A stretch of 64,000 nt of DNA from Promerops cafer (GCA_013398275.1 VZSE01001852.1:62001-126000); one strand, 5' to 3'. Shown: positions 1 to 12,717, counted from the stretch's first letter. The notes: generated from the sequence alone by a model not told the origin. A program made the numbers and translations.

Positions 1-146
1 AAAAAGGCTTGGGAAGGCAATTAACTTTTTATCTATTTATTATTGTCTCACCTTGGGATGGGAGCTACAGGAGCTTTGATAAATGGGTTCAAAAGTTTAC
101 AAAAGCTTTAAAACTGCTTTTGTAAATCTCTGCTTTCTGCTGTTCT

Positions 147-325
147 GAGGCCCTGGCACGGGCTCCCAGAGCAGCTGTGGCTGCCCCTGGATCCCTGGCA
201 GTGCCCAAGGCCAGGCTGGACATTGGGGTTAGAGCACCTGGGACAGTGGGAGGTGTCCCTGCCATGGCAGGGTGGCACTGGATGATCTTTAAGGTCCCTT
301 CCAACCCAAACCATTCCATGATTCT
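147..325 (+). mobile_element. CR1 LINE fragment, 3' end
   Basis: This is the 3' end of an avian CR1 retrotransposon in sense orientation. Recognisable CR1 blocks appear in the expected order: CCCAGAGCAGCTGTGG, GTGCCCAAGGCCAGGCTGG, GGGAGGTGTCCCTGCC, GATCTTTAAGGTCCC, and a final CCATTCCATGATTCT, which is the CR1 tail. The 5' part and the reverse-transcriptase region are missing, as in nearly all bird CR1 copies. The small open frames over it are CR1-derived and not genes. Confidence 0.93.
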
Positions 326-1540
326 CCATTGCTTTGGACTGATACACAGATATTTATAACATTTAACAACCAGCAGTTATTTCATTGTTTTATTCACATT
401 TTTGGCTTTCAACTGCTCTGAAATTAATTAGATTTTTTCCCCCTTTTTTTTTCCCCTCTTTGCTTTATTATTCTGGATCTGCTGTGTGAAGTGACAGAGC
501 TGTGGTCAGGTTGGCAGCCAGGCTTTGCCCTGGGAGCAGCCACTTCTCCATGACAACAGAGAGTTCTTGTTTCCTGTAGCTATTTAAAGAAGAATTTCTT
601 GAAGCCATCCTGATGTTAATAAGCACAGTTTTCATGGAATTAGCAGAACGAATTCACAGAAATGTGATCACAAATTCCCCGTTAATTGCAGCCTGACAGT
701 TTGGATCTCCCTCTATTTTCCTCTGTGCTGTGGAAGGAGCATTGGGAGGTAAATTGGGATGTGGCTTTTCCCCAGCCCCTCCTTGCACCAGGGTTCCATA
801 AACTGCATGCAGAGAGCGATTTTTCATCTGGAACCAAACAATAAAATGACATCTCAGCAGCAGCAGTGACCTCCAGCTCGCCCGTCATGGGCCATCAGTC
901 CCTGAGCACCTGTCACATCCCGGGACTGCGCTGAAAAAATGTCACAGTGTCAACACATTTACCATGTGAAACTTTTTCTGTTCGTGTCTCCTCTTGGTTT
1001 ATGTCCCCATCAGTCAAGCCTAAAGCGTTGAAATTCCAGCGAAGGCTTTGGAAGTGGAGCAGTGATGTTTGGGAACAGAATGCTCATTTCCTTTAAGTAC
1101 TTCCATCCAGCCCTGAAGAAGTAATCACTTTACAGAAGCTAATAAAGAATGGATTAAGCTCGAGCTTTGAAGAACTCATCTCAAAAGGGCCCCGAAACCA
1201 CTGTCTAAAAGCAGTATTAGCAGTATTAGGAGCTGAAAAATTGCACCAACAGATCTAGGTCAGTGCATTATGGGGAGAAACAATAGGACTGATGTCAGGA
1301 ATATTACCCAAAATCTGCCTCTGGTACTCCGGGGGGATTTAAGTCATCAACTGTGCTTTCATTTGGAGAGTTTGGGGCATGGCTGTGTCAATTTGCATCC
1401 TCATGTTTGGGATTTGGCTCAGCAGGGGAGGTTCTGCTCCAGGGTTTTGGTTTAAAGGCCGAGCACTGTGGTAGAGATTTCCCGGCGTGTTTGTTACGGA
1501 TGTGTGAGGACTGCTGGGAATAAAATCCTGTACGTGTAGC
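326..1540. other. Single-copy non-coding DNA
   Basis: No gene is recognised. A pyrimidine-rich tract lies near 430-460, and a 9-bp tandem direct repeat (CAGTATTAG twice) lies at 1212-1229. Short open frames on both strands have no recognisable motifs. Confidence 0.6.
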
Positions 1541-1738
1541 CAGGGGAGGTTCAGATTGGATATGAGGGGAAAAGTCTTCATGGGAAGGAATGCTGAGCAC
1601 TGGCACAGCTGCCCAGGGCACTGGTGGAGTCACCACCCCTGGAGAGGTCTCAAAGCCACGAGGATGTGGCAGCTGGGGACGTTCAGGTTGGGCTCGATGG
1701 TCTCAGAGCATTTTTCCAACCTTAGCGACTCCGTGCCT
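1541..1738 (+). mobile_element. CR1 LINE fragment, 3' end (second subfamily)
   Basis: This is a sense CR1 3' fragment of the type that reads GGGGAGGTTCAGATTGGATAT, then CACTGGCACAGCTGCCCAGG, a short stretch ending in GGATGTGGCA, and GGGCTCGATGGTCTCAGAG. It ends near CCAACCTTAGCGACTCCGTG, a decayed form of the AATGATTCTATG tail. The same arrangement recurs at about 59,400-59,600 and 63,126-63,330, so the three copies share a subfamily. Confidence 0.88.
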
Positions 1739-4700
1739 GTTGTGTAAATCCCAATTTCCTTTAGAATGGTTCTTTCTGGATTTGCATTGTTCAGGGGGCC
1801 ACAGCACCACGCTGAGACCCTGCTGGTGACGTCCAGGGACACCCCCCTGCACGATTTGTCACATTTTAACCCAGTGGTAATTCCCCAGCAGGTGATGCTG
1901 ATAAAAACCCTCCCTGGATGGGAGAAGAATGAGCAGAGAGGAGGATGGGCAGGTTTCTATAACCAATTCTGTGTCCTGCTCAAAGCACCTGCAAAAACCA
2001 GGCCTGTGTTTCTTTAAAGTTGAGTTTGGGGGTTTTTTTGCATCTTTTTGTTTCAAGGGAAGAGCTCTGGGAGGTGCTGAGTGCTGTGAATGCATTATTT
2101 GCATTGATATTAAATGTATATCAGAGACTAAAAGCTCATTGGTGTGTACAACAACATCCATCAACATCCGCCTGAAGATTTGAAGACACAAAATTATGGG
2201 TTTGATGTCTGGAGGTTTTATCAAGTCACTCCAAAGCCTCCTGTGCTTCAGAGGAATATAAATAATGTTATTTCTGTTAATCTACATTGCAGCACTGAGG
2301 CCTGGGAAGGACCTGGTCACAAAGGGAGGTAATGCAGACAAAGTTTTAATCCTGAGCTAATATTTCATGTTGTATAAAACCAAGGTTTTGCATTGTTTTA
2401 GCACTCTAGTTGAGAGCACAATTTTAATAATAAGATAATGGGGAAAAACAGAGATGACTGGAGTGTCTGTGACAAAATTATAAAAACATTCTTTTCTTTT
2501 GTGAATGCTGATGGATACCAGGAAACCACCTCTCTAGCAGCTGGGTAATTTGATTTTGTGTACTATTACAAAAGATAATTAAGCATCTGAGAGGAGGAAA
2601 AAAAGAACCAAAAAAACCAAACCCAGAATAAAACAAGTTGTATAGCTACAGGAGAGCTATTTAAAAAAAAAAAATTCAATTATTCCCTGAAACATGAGAA
2701 GCTTCATTTCAGAAATTACAACAAAAGGAACTGCTGGTAGCCACCCCAATACATCTCCATTTCTCAAAATAGTACAAGCACTTGCAGAGAGAAGCCAAGT
2801 CATTCATTATAGAGTACCCCCAGGAGAGAGATTTTCTCCAAGTGAACTTCACATCCCTCTTTTGTAGAGAAAAGCAACCCTGAAATAAAGACAAGTGCTG
2901 AGAAAGAAAACTCAAGTGGCCTTAAAAGTTTCTACATTTATGGGCAGTGTGGGGATTTTGTGGGTCAGATTGTTCATTTACGTATTTAGAAGTTTTAAAA
3001 TCCTTGGGTTTAGATAAAAACTCTCTCTGTAGGAGTAACTGGACTGTAATACATCATTATTTTAAATAATTGACTGTAATAATTAACTTATTAAAGCGTT
3101 CAGGTGAGTGTCAGAGGATGGAGTGGAAGAGGTTACATCAGGTTTGATTCACCACTAGAGACTGTTGCTTCTGCAAAATGACAGCATTTTATGCAAAAAT
3201 CTGGATATAATTCCTGGAAAAGCAGCCAATACATACAGTAATATTTTCACAATAAAATAGATTTTCCACAAGAGAAATTACAGTTTTGCAAAATTGGCAA
3301 GGCAGACACAGAAAAGAGCCCTCTCAAAATGGATATTTGTTTTATCCTGCCATTACTTTTTGATAATAAGACAATAAATTGTTGTGTTCTGCTAATTTAT
3401 AATTTGGCTTCTAAAGATTTCACTTTGGTAAAGGATTAGCAGAGCTGGTGTGCAGCTCTCAGCAAGGTAAAGAGACTTTGCTTTTAACTGTTTTCAAAGG
3501 GATTTGATGTTTGCCATCTCTGCAGAGCTTTCCCAGGAATGGCCATCTCAGGGAGCTGGAAAGGGGCCCTTGGCAGGAGAGATTAACTCTGGACCTTTGC
3601 TTGGCAGATCAGCTCACTGTGCAGGAGAACTTTGATCAGTTTATGCACAATTCAGAGCCTCTGACGAGTTCATTTTGAAGCACTTCTTCACCATGAACAA
3701 GGAAATAATCTCAATTTCCCCACCGCTCCTCCCTGTATTTTCCTCACGTTCAATGCTGGCCCTCGCTGACATTTTTATTCTCCCTAAAGCTCAGCTAATT
3801 GGGAACTGAACACGTTTTTCAGGATCATCCTCCCTCTCTGAGACCTCAGGACACTCCAACATTCCCTGAGAACAGGGTGGAGCCCTTCAGATGCAGCTGT
3901 GATCCTGCACACCATGGCTAGGGCACCGAACCTGCAGCTTTTTGCTGTTGATTCTTCATGCAGAGCAATTCATGAGGAAAACAAAATACCTTGGTTCTCA
4001 TCTGTAGGGTGGTGCCCTGGTTTTCCTCTTCTGTCTTTTGTGGTTTGCTGAGAAGGGATTGGTGGATGAAGGGTGGGAAGGATGAGAGAAGGTGGTCAGG
4101 GCAGTCACAGTAAGGATGTTTTCTTTTAAAAGGCACTTTGATGAGTGTGAGGGGGAAATGAGATGGCCACCACCACAAACTTCCCCAAAAGCTGTGTCTC
4201 CTCTTCAGCTTCTCTGGCCTGGGGCCTGTGAGATTTTTGGGAATGCACCTGCACCTGGCTGGAGTGGATTTGGGGATTCCTGCATGAGCAGGAATTATGG
4301 CACCACACGGAGGCTCAGCTGATGCAAAACAAACCCATCTCTTCCTTCCTCGAGCCAAAACCTTGCAGAATTATGAACCACCTGAGAGAAATTATGAAAA
4401 TTGGTGTTTGAGGCTGAAAGTCAGTGTCAGATGAGGCTTGAAGAACCATGACCCCTTTTCTACCTGGTTCCCCATCAGCAGCTGTGGGAACCTCTTGGGA
4501 TGGTTTCCAAGGGAAGAAGTGGTGGACGCCACATCTGTGCTCCTTGGGCTGCTGACTGCTGAAATATCTTCATATAATGAGGCACACGATTGCAGGGACT
4601 TCACAAAAATGAGACAAAACTCACCAGCAGGTCTTTGAGGGGTTTTCACTTCCTCTTCCATTCCTGTCAGTTTGGAGGGATTTGTGCACTTTTACAGTTT

Positions 4701-4884
4701 TGGGGGAAAGTGTTGTTAATGCTTCTTTCAAAGTGAAGATTAAATCTTCAATAATTCAATCTTACTTGGAATTTGAGTCTGATTGTGGATGTTAAGGACT
4801 GTTCACCTCCTTTAAACCGGTTAAAACCATCACATCATCCCTTTTTATACTGGAATTACTAATGTTGCTAATTAAGTCATAGTG
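1739..4884. other. Single-copy non-coding DNA
   Basis: This is AT-rich single-copy sequence with no recognisable gene, RNA or repeat apart from an A-run near 2661-2674. The part around 3,180-3,440 is AT-rich and free of repeats, and could be conserved non-coding DNA. The open frames (longest 146 codons on the minus strand at 3918-4358) show no domain or signal I recognise. Confidence 0.55.
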
Positions 4885-4952
4885 GGCATGGTGGTATTCA
4901 GTTGAAGGTTGGACTTGATGGTCTCTTCCAACCTTAATGAATCCACGATTCT
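4885..4952 (+). mobile_element. Short CR1 3' tail fragment
   Basis: Only the last ~65 bp of a CR1 remain: AAGGTTGGACTTGATGGTCT, then TTCCAACCTTAATGAATCC and CGATTCT. This matches the terminal part of the CR1 subfamily seen at 37,060-37,178. Confidence 0.75.
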
Positions 4953-7156
4953 TTAATTATGGTTCTAGAGATCAGGCTATTCTCTGTGTTCTCCTAAACC
5001 AAGTTTTTTTTTTTCCTTCTAACCAACAGGCCTTGTCCCAAGATTAAAGTTTGGGCCTGGCAGCAAATAAAGCTGTTCCCCACCCTTTATGCCCTGCGTT
5101 GGTTTTGGTTTCACCACAGAAACCAAGTCAGATGAGGAAAGCTCTAACAAAGCTACAAAAATATGTGGAGATCCCTCTTCCCATTAATTTCCAGGAAGAC
5201 TTGGATGCCTTAAATGCTTTTGTGCCTTTGAAAACAGCACCCAAACAACTTTTAATAGAAGCAGAAATTCTGACATTATAATCAGGGCCTTTCCCTTCCT
5301 TTGTGTTCATAGGCAAATAAAGAACTTTCAACACCAAGAAAACAGCAGAAAATACTATTTATTTTTCTGTCCTGTTCCTGTGACCTTTGCTATCAGTGGA
5401 GCCTCTAAAGTAGGGCAGAAAAATGAAATTTAGGGCCAGCATGGCCGATATTCAAAGCAACAACATAAAATAGATTTTTTTTTTCCCTTTCTTTTTGTCT
5501 TTGCTTCATGCTTGGGCAATTTTTTTTTTTTTTTTGAGTTGACATTGTGAGATCAGTCTGGCTGGTAATGAATGATGTATGAAAGGGAGCAATCCCTGCC
5601 CATGGCACAAATAAACAGCCACTGCAGGCAGCTGAAGTTTTTGTGCTGGGTTGTTGGCAGTGGCCTTTGTGCTCAGCCTCACCATGAAGTTGGAGCACAG
5701 AAAGAAAGGTCTGGGGTGTGTATCCCATAAAAAAAAAAAAAAAAAAGAGGGAAAACTTGAGAAACAGGCACTCAAAAGTATTTGTTGTTTGTTTTTTCTT
5801 ACCACCTCTCTGAAGAATCCCCTTTTTTCTTCATCTCGTGGAGTTTGATTTGATTTCTTTTTTTTTTTTGGACGAAAAATTCCTCGTGTCATTCCCATGG
5901 GTAAATTCCTAATGGTGTTCTGGGAAAGCACAGGAAAACTACAGTTGTGGTGCAATTATAAAATGCATTTTGTCACGCAGTGGGAAGGCAATAAAACAAC
6001 AAGTTCAGCTTTAACTGAATATTTAATTTTTTTTCAAATATTTAGTTGAGCAACAGTCTGATAGGCTAAATATTTATAATTAAATACACCGACTTTGCAT
6101 TTGTAGAGTAAGGAGAGTAATGAGGAGTCATCCTCATTTGGTAGATCCTGATGTTCTGAGGGTGTTTATTTGGAAAGTTCCTTTCCTGGGGAAAAGGGAG
6201 AGTGAGGATTCCTCCATTGGCAAAAGGTTCTATTTTCATGTATTACTTGTCTGTATTTCCATGAGCACAGTGAGCACAGCCCTGCTCGTTCCTTGCACCT
6301 TTCACAGAACAGTTCTGGGGTCTATAAAACCTGTAATTAACACTCACATCATCAAAAGTAACTATTAGCTAAAGTTTCTTGAGTAATTTGTTGTTAAGGA
6401 GGTGGTTTTTTGCCACATCTTTTCATAAATGTATTTTATAAACAAGACCAGATTAACACTGGGCAGTTTTAGGCATTCCTGCATGTAGGTTTATCTTCAT
6501 GTAATAATGGCTTTTTATTTTTAAAGATAGTATTTATCCACCTGGGATATATCTTTAAGTTCAGAATTGATTTTTAACTCAAAAGAAAAAAAAAAAAAAG
6601 TCAAATCTTGAGAGCTCCAGAAATTTGAGTACTCTGCTGCTGGAGGATAATATTTGTGTTTAGGTTTTCCATAATTCACCATGTGTCAGTTGTCTTGTCC
6701 CAAGGAACTGACGGGAAGGAAGTGACAAGTTGTCGTGACAAGTCTGGAATGAAAAGATGGTGGGATGAGCAAACAAAAATAAATGCAGACATAGCTGCTC
6801 TTTTCTGTGCTGCTGCAGAGATGGAATCTTCAGGCTGCTCAGTTTGGGGTTGCTGTCTCACTGCCTGGAAACCCTAATTGTGGCTCTGGGTCCTGTTGGG
6901 CAGGGAGCCCTCGGGATGGGAAAGGAAGAAGCAAAGAAAAGAGGGTGGTGTAGATATGACTGAAATGCAAAATGCCAGCAGAGCTGCTTCCATCTCCCTT
7001 AGTGCTCTCCTCTGAAGTTAGAAGTATTTGAAAAGTCAGTCATTAGTTATCTGAACCATGATTTTGTCAAAAACTTCAGCCTTCCTATGCAGGAACAGCT
7101 GGGAAAAATATCAAAATATAATCTAAACTTAAACAGATGTAGTAAAAGCAGAATTT
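4953..7156. other. Single-copy DNA with homopolymer tracts
   Basis: No recognised gene. A T18 run (5520-5537), an A18 run (5729-5746) and a T12 run (5858-5869) lie close together. A weak terminal-exon candidate is listed separately at 5120-5281. Another A-run is at about 6586-6599. Confidence 0.55.
5120..5281 (+). other. Weak candidate terminal exon, unrecognised
   Basis: A possible splice acceptor (GGTTTCACCACAG, AG ending at 5119) is followed by an open frame running to a TAA at 5279-5281. A consensus AATAAA poly(A) signal lies 35 bp downstream at 5316-5321. The frame encodes about 53 residues of mixed composition, with an acidic, leucine-containing stretch (QEDLDALNAF). I do not recognise the protein. 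The acceptor is only moderate, and a stronger pyrimidine-rich acceptor at 5029 opens into a frame that has a stop at 5045-5047. An open frame this long is common by chance, so this may be noise. Confidence 0.12.
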
Positions 7157-7395
7157 TCATAGAATCACAGAATGGTTTGGGTTGGAAGAGACCTTAAAGA
7201 TCACCCAGCAGCACCTGGGACACCTCCAACTGTCCCAGGTGCTCCAGCCCCAGTGTCCAGCCTGGCCCTGGGCACTGCCAGGGATCCAGGGGCAGCCACA
7301 GCTGCTCTGGGAATCCCATCCCAGTCCCTCCTCATCCTCACAGGGAGCAATTCCTTCCCAACTTCCCATCTAATATCCAATCTGTCTTCTCCTTT
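7157..7395 (-). mobile_element. CR1 LINE fragment, antisense
   Basis: The plus strand begins with TCATAGAATCACAGAATGG and TTTGGGTTGGAAGAGACC, the reverse complement of the CR1 3' tail. It continues through antisense forms of the CAAGGCCAGGCTGGACACTGG and CCCAGAGCAGCTGTGG blocks to CAATTCCTTCCCAACTTCCC. It is a 5'-truncated copy inserted in minus orientation. The overlapping open frames are CR1-derived. Confidence 0.93.
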
Positions 7396-10300
7396 CTGAC
7401 ATGAGTTTGACCTGCAGTCACCCTAAACTGCACCTAATCAACCCTCACAGTTGTTCGTATTTTCCTATATAAAGTAGGATTTCAGCTTAGAGGTGCAGCA
7501 TTTTATTAGGATTTAAAGCTCCCTGGATCTACCCACAACCCCCAATGACAGCAAGAAAGGAAAGGAAAGTCAAGACAAGTGGAAGATACTTCATGTAAGA
7601 GGATATAAAAAACTGCTTAAAGCCACGTCCCAGCCTTTTTGACAAAATGAAATGAATTAAAAACAATGAGTCACTTGAAGTCCAGTGTAAGTTAATTGCA
7701 CTTTGGGTTCAACAGCTGCAAATAACCCCAAAGTCACTCATGGGTCATGGTAAATAATGTATCCCTCAGCAGAAATCATGGATTACTTATTCCAGGCATC
7801 AAAGGGTCTATTTGGAATTATTTTGTAGCTGTGTGTGTGCCCCTTGCCCCTTGTGGATTGTAGTTATCCACACCTCCTCCTAATGCAATTGTACATTACT
7901 TAAATGTTTTTTTTTCTTATCCAGTTCAATAGGTCAGGGAGGGTAAGGTCACCTCACGCTCTGTCTTACAATTCTTTCCAGGGTAAAACTGAACATTTTG
8001 TTAAAAAATTGACATTTGAGGAAGGAGCAGCATTCATTTCACTCTCGAAACAGATGCAATGTGAATTTATTTGGTTCTCAAGACTGTTCTTATCAATGCT
8101 TAATTCATTTCTCCTCAATGTGGGAAGATAAAGAGAAGCTCTTTATTCTCAAGGTTCCAACTCTCCTAATTCATTCCAGCTTCCTGGCTTGAAGCAGGTC
8201 ATGTTTGCACGTTCAGGGATTGATCACAATTTGTTAGAACAAGATATAATTCCCCACTCATCCCTTGCTGCTGATTTATAAATGGGTTTTATGGGCCCAT
8301 CTGATCTGTGCATGCTGTTCTTGCATTTCAAGAGACTTAAATACATTTATTTTGACTGCAACTTTTTTGTTTAATAATAATATGTCAGTCTTACATCCTG
8401 GCTTGCATAAATAATTCCTTCCAGCAGCGTGTTGCTCACACATGAAAGTGTTCTTCAAATTATTCTTTAGTAAATGTCTCTAGAAATTCGTTTTGCTCCA
8501 CCTTGAGAGCTCACCGTGTGCATGTTTTATATTTGAGTTGTCTGTTAGGTGGGGAAATCACTTCCAGAGCTCATTTTGGGGCTGCTGACCTCTGACTCTG
8601 GTCCCATTTGAGTCATGGAGCATTTCTAAAAAATACAATAGTGATTTTTCTTTCACCTGTTATTCAAGCCAATCGATCAGTGGGTGTTGCCCACCTTGAA
8701 TTGGGGAGGACAGAGAATTTTAGCTTATCTGGAAAACCTCATTATTTGCTACTCCTGATCCAACATTTTGACTAGACATGGGAAAATAAACCCATGAAAT
8801 GTAGCACACCTGGCATCTGTAGAAGAAATGTTTCAGCAAATCCCGATTTCGTCTCCTCTGGTTTTAAGCACAATTAAGAGCTATTAATTCCAATCTTTAA
8901 TTACATCATTGTTATCATTTAAATCAGCTTTCATCAATCTCCAGCTTGTACTACAAGGCCATCTGAAGAGACTGGGTGAAGTTGGCCCTACTTATGACCA
9001 CGTGTGCAGAGAAGTTCAGAAGAAGCTACAGGGGGTGAATTTTTGTCAGAATGATGGACTGGGGTGTAGCTGTTCCTTCGGGGAAAAAAAGGAAATTTTT
9101 TATTTAAAAATGTGTAAGGTTATTATGAGATGTTACTTCTTAAAACCACAAATATTTCCAATTTTGAGGCAGATTTTTGCTGTCTGGAACCGAGTGAGGC
9201 CCTTCTAGAGCTACCCCAGGGTTTGTCATGACCTTCTCTTCTTCCTCCTTGGGATAACAGCAGGGTTCAGCTGCTGGTCCTGAGTCTCTCTTGGAAAAAA
9301 CTTCATTTTTCTTCCACTCGTACCCTGATATTCTCCAAGCTGAAGCTTTAGGTAGGTCAGACTCAAGAACTTGGCTTACATTTCTAATTCCGAGACTTTT
9401 CCTGTTTTTAAGGATCCAGACCATGTCTCTGCAGCTGTTTTTCAGTACGTGCTTCCCAGTTTTTCCTCACAGCCACGGAAAGGAGAAAGCTTTTTAAGGA
9501 CCCAAGGATTTCAGTGAGTCTCTGTAACTTCAGGAGCTGGGAGGGGACATTTGAAATCCTTCAGGTTTATTTTTCCTTGGCGAAGCTGGTGTAACCTTAG
9601 GATTTCTTGCTGTTTATATTCTCTAGGATGGCTTAAAAAAATTGAAAACTGGTGGGGAGAAAAAGCAGCACATCCTTCCACCCTACCCAAAGTGCATCCA
9701 GGGGAGGAGTTTCTGTGCACTGCAGTTCTCAGAGCACACGTTTGGGGAGAAAGTTTCCACATCAGCTCCCCTCTGAGTCACACAGATGTGAATCCAGGAT
9801 GGGATGATGCTCCCAAACACAGGAACAGCATCTCTGCACGTAGCAGGACTTTTGTTCTTATGGAAGACATGAAGGTTTTCCATCAGAACCAATGTCCCTG
9901 TGCACAAAAGCTGTTGAAAAATGTTTTCTCGTTCAGTGAATTCTTGTCTTTACTGTTTACAGGGTTTGTTATTCATAGTTTGGGGGGAATATGTATTAAA
10001 TAAATTAAAATACTCTGGTTGCAGAGTTTATAGCTTGTGTTTTCTAAATAAACACAGAAAACCTGCAGCAGCACAGCTGTATAAGAACTCTTCTCTCTCA
10101 AAATGGCCTTTAATTTGATAACAATGAAATAATAATAATAATAATAATAAATCTCACTGCCATCAGTCACACTTAAATCACTGTGAATATTTTATTAAAA
10201 GGAAAGATTGCAGCAAAATAATTTTAAGGCAGCAGAATTGGAGTCAGTTCTTGTGGGAATGGACTACTGTTCTTTCCTTCAGTCTGTGATTAATTTTTAA

Positions 10301-10600
10301 ATAAATGAAACTACACAGGCATGAGACCTTAGAGGCTTCTGATTTTCTCCTCTCTGAAATGTTCCCATTAACCAGCGAGACAGAAGGATTCCAGAGATCC
10401 AGATTTGAAAACTATTGTAAATATTGCAGTTTGTTTCTGGAAACTTCTGATGCAATGGGCCCGGGCTGGGACGAATATTCCATTCCACGTTGTCACCAGG
10501 GCTGGGGTGATAGGAGGTCCTGAGACTGGGAGGGTTTCCAGTGTGAGCTGGGGGTGAATCCAAGGTGCTGCAATACAGCAAATCCACCCCATTACCCTAA
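7396..10600. other. Single-copy non-coding DNA
   Basis: No recognised gene or repeat family. An (AAT)n microsatellite near 10,129-10,151 is listed separately. An imperfect inverted repeat lies at about 9849-9892, where TTCTTATGGAAGA faces TTTTCCATCAGAA. The longest open frame is 150 codons at 9551-10,003 and has no recognisable domain. Confidence 0.55.
10129..10151. repeat. (AAT)n microsatellite
   Basis: About seven perfect AAT trinucleotides lie in AT-rich DNA. Confidence 0.9.
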
Positions 10601-10873
10601 GGAGAATCCCAGGGTCATTTAGGTTGGAAAAGCCCTCTAAGATCGAGTCCAGCTCCTCCCCACCCCTGCCCCCTGTGGCAGTGCCACATCCACATGGCTT
10701 TTAAATCCCTCCAGGGATGGGGACTCCACCCTTCTGCTGAACACATTTTTCCAAACACCCGAACTAAACCTCCCCTTGTGCAACTTGAGGCCATTTCCTC
10801 TCACCCTGTCCCTTGTTCCTTGGGACAAGAGCCTGACCCCACTCAGCTCCAGCCTCCTTCCAGGGAGGTTTAG
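10601..10873 (-). mobile_element. CR1 LINE fragment, antisense
   Basis: The plus strand starts with GAATCCCAGGGTCATTTAGG, a decayed antisense CR1 tail. It then passes through TGGCAGTGCCACATCCACATG, TCCAGGGATGGGGACTCCACC, ACATTTTTCCAAACACCCG and CTTGAGGCCATTTCCTCTC to CCTCCTTCCAGGGAGGTT. The order matches CR1 read backwards. This is one of the longer and older-looking CR1 pieces in the window. Confidence 0.9.
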
Positions 10874-12587
10874 ATGCTCACCCACTCTCAGCTACACCTG
10901 GGCACATCCAGTCAGCACATCCAGCTCCAAATATCCAGAATAAACCCCCTCTGCTGTTTATTAACACTCAGAAGGCAAAGAAAACCTGATGCTCTGTCTA
11001 TTTTTGCCTCCCTCTCTCTGCTCTGGGGGTGGTCAGGAGCTCTTTGTGCAGCACCACTCACTAGGGGGGCTCTGGGGTCGTTTTTGGGGGCAGGCAAGGC
11101 TTTGATTTAAGCTCAAAGTCAAGCCTTGGTGACTCACACCGGTGTCTGAGCGCTGTAAATTTAGAAAATATAGTCCATAATCCTCAGCCTAGCAGCTGTT
11201 TACTCCATCTGATGAGAATCTCTGGTGCTTTGGCTGCAATAGAATATATAAAAAATACCTTAAGTGGCTTAGGTAATTGTGCCAATTCCTGTTTGATTAA
11301 TTGTCTCCCCGTTGCTCCACTTGCAGCTTTGGACTGTTCTCAAAAAAAAAATAGTCTCAATAGAAACTAATTTTAGTGTGGATGTGACATCTCCTGACAG
11401 TGGGTCCCTCACAGCCTCTTAAAGCTTAATTTACTTTCCTGTCTTAGAATACTTCTAAAATCTAAACCCCCAAAGTTCTCACAGAGGACCTTTTTTCCCC
11501 TTTTTCTTTTTCCCCCAGAAAACAATTATTGTCCATGACTAATTCAATCATGTAGGTTTTAAAATTCTGGATCAAATAGGTAAAGCCAAAGGGAGCAAAG
11601 CTTTTTTATTTATTTATTTATTGCCGTTGCCAGCTGTCTGTGATATTTTTCATCCTTAATCATCTCTGCATGAAATCAGGAATAGAATGGGACTGATCTG
11701 CTAAAGGAGCCCAAGTGGTGCAGGGCTCCTGGACACCAGATGAAAGTGGTGTTATGTGATAGAGCTGATCTATTTTAGCAGGTTTTTGTGTGGATTAGAG
11801 ACTATAAATCTGTTCTGGGCTGGGTTTTGTTCTCTTCAATATGCTTTGCATCCAGGCCATATTATTCCACACATCTCCTATCACAGATGGAATCGGATTC
11901 GCTCAGCCTAATGTGGTTTGTAGCCATTTGGCCATCTATTAAGTCTAGATTTTTAATTTTTTATTTAATAGAATTTGCCTTTTTATGGAATTAATTAGAT
12001 CAGACAACGTCTATTGAATGATGTGGTGGTTTTGTGTGACTGTGATAAGAATGGAGTTGGCTCAATATTAAGAAAATTTAAATATCTGCCCCTCAGGCGG
12101 TGGAAACAACACAAACTTCTAAGGGCTCCCTGCATGGATTCCGTGCTTTAGACATCTGCTCTGATAGCAGAAAAGCCTGGATAAGTGATTAATGCTGTGT
12201 CAAAGATTTGCAAAGTTTTTCCTCAGAGTCGAGCGCTTGTGACAATGAACCCACGAATCTTTTTTGCTAAGCTGGAAAGAGCAGAACAATCTGGGGGGAA
12301 AAAGGGGTAATTCTCATCGCTGCCAACCTCAAAACCCCAAACTGTGCTGCTTGAGAGGTTCCTTTAAAAAATTGGTAATTATGTCATCCGAGGGGCTTTG
12401 AAATGGCAGGAAATACGTGATGGAACCACCAGGCACAGGCTGTGAGTTCAGAGTTCCTGGTGTCTTGATGGTTTCTACATTTGTTATCCTGATACGTCCA
12501 GAGAGTTTCAGATGAATCTCACTGTGCCCTCACTTCATTATTATCAGATTATTGATAAATGCACTGTTCAGTTCTGCACTGAGAATG
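10874..12587. other. Single-copy AT-rich DNA, possible conserved non-coding blocks
   Basis: No gene is recognised. Two repeat-free AT-rich blocks, about 11,140-11,300 and 11,780-12,060, are dense in TAAT/ATTA cores (for example GGAATTAATTAGATC). In composition they look like regulatory conserved elements; conservation cannot be tested here. A short (TTTA)n run lies at about 11,606-11,622. Confidence 0.5.
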
Positions 12588-12717
12588 GGGGTTCAGGAAG
12601 GGTTTGGACAATGCCCTCAGGCACAGGGTGGGATTTTTGGGATTGTCCTGTGCAGGGCCAGGAGAAGGACACAGATGATCCTTGTGGGTCCCTTCCAATT
12701 CTGGATATTCCATGATT
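12588..12717 (+). mobile_element. CR1 LINE fragment, 3' end
   Basis: This is a decayed sense CR1 3' end. It shows GGTTTGGACAATGCCCTCAGG, then CACAGATGATCCTTGTGGG, TCCCTTCCAATTCTGGATAT and TCCATGATT. The layout matches CR1 tails of the GGGTCCCTTCCAACTCAGGATATTC type. Confidence 0.8.

Noticed and set aside
147..325. Small open frames over CR1 copies here and elsewhere as conserved proteins
   Set aside because: Similar peptides recur wherever the same CR1 block occurs, in sense and antisense, so they reflect the repeat.
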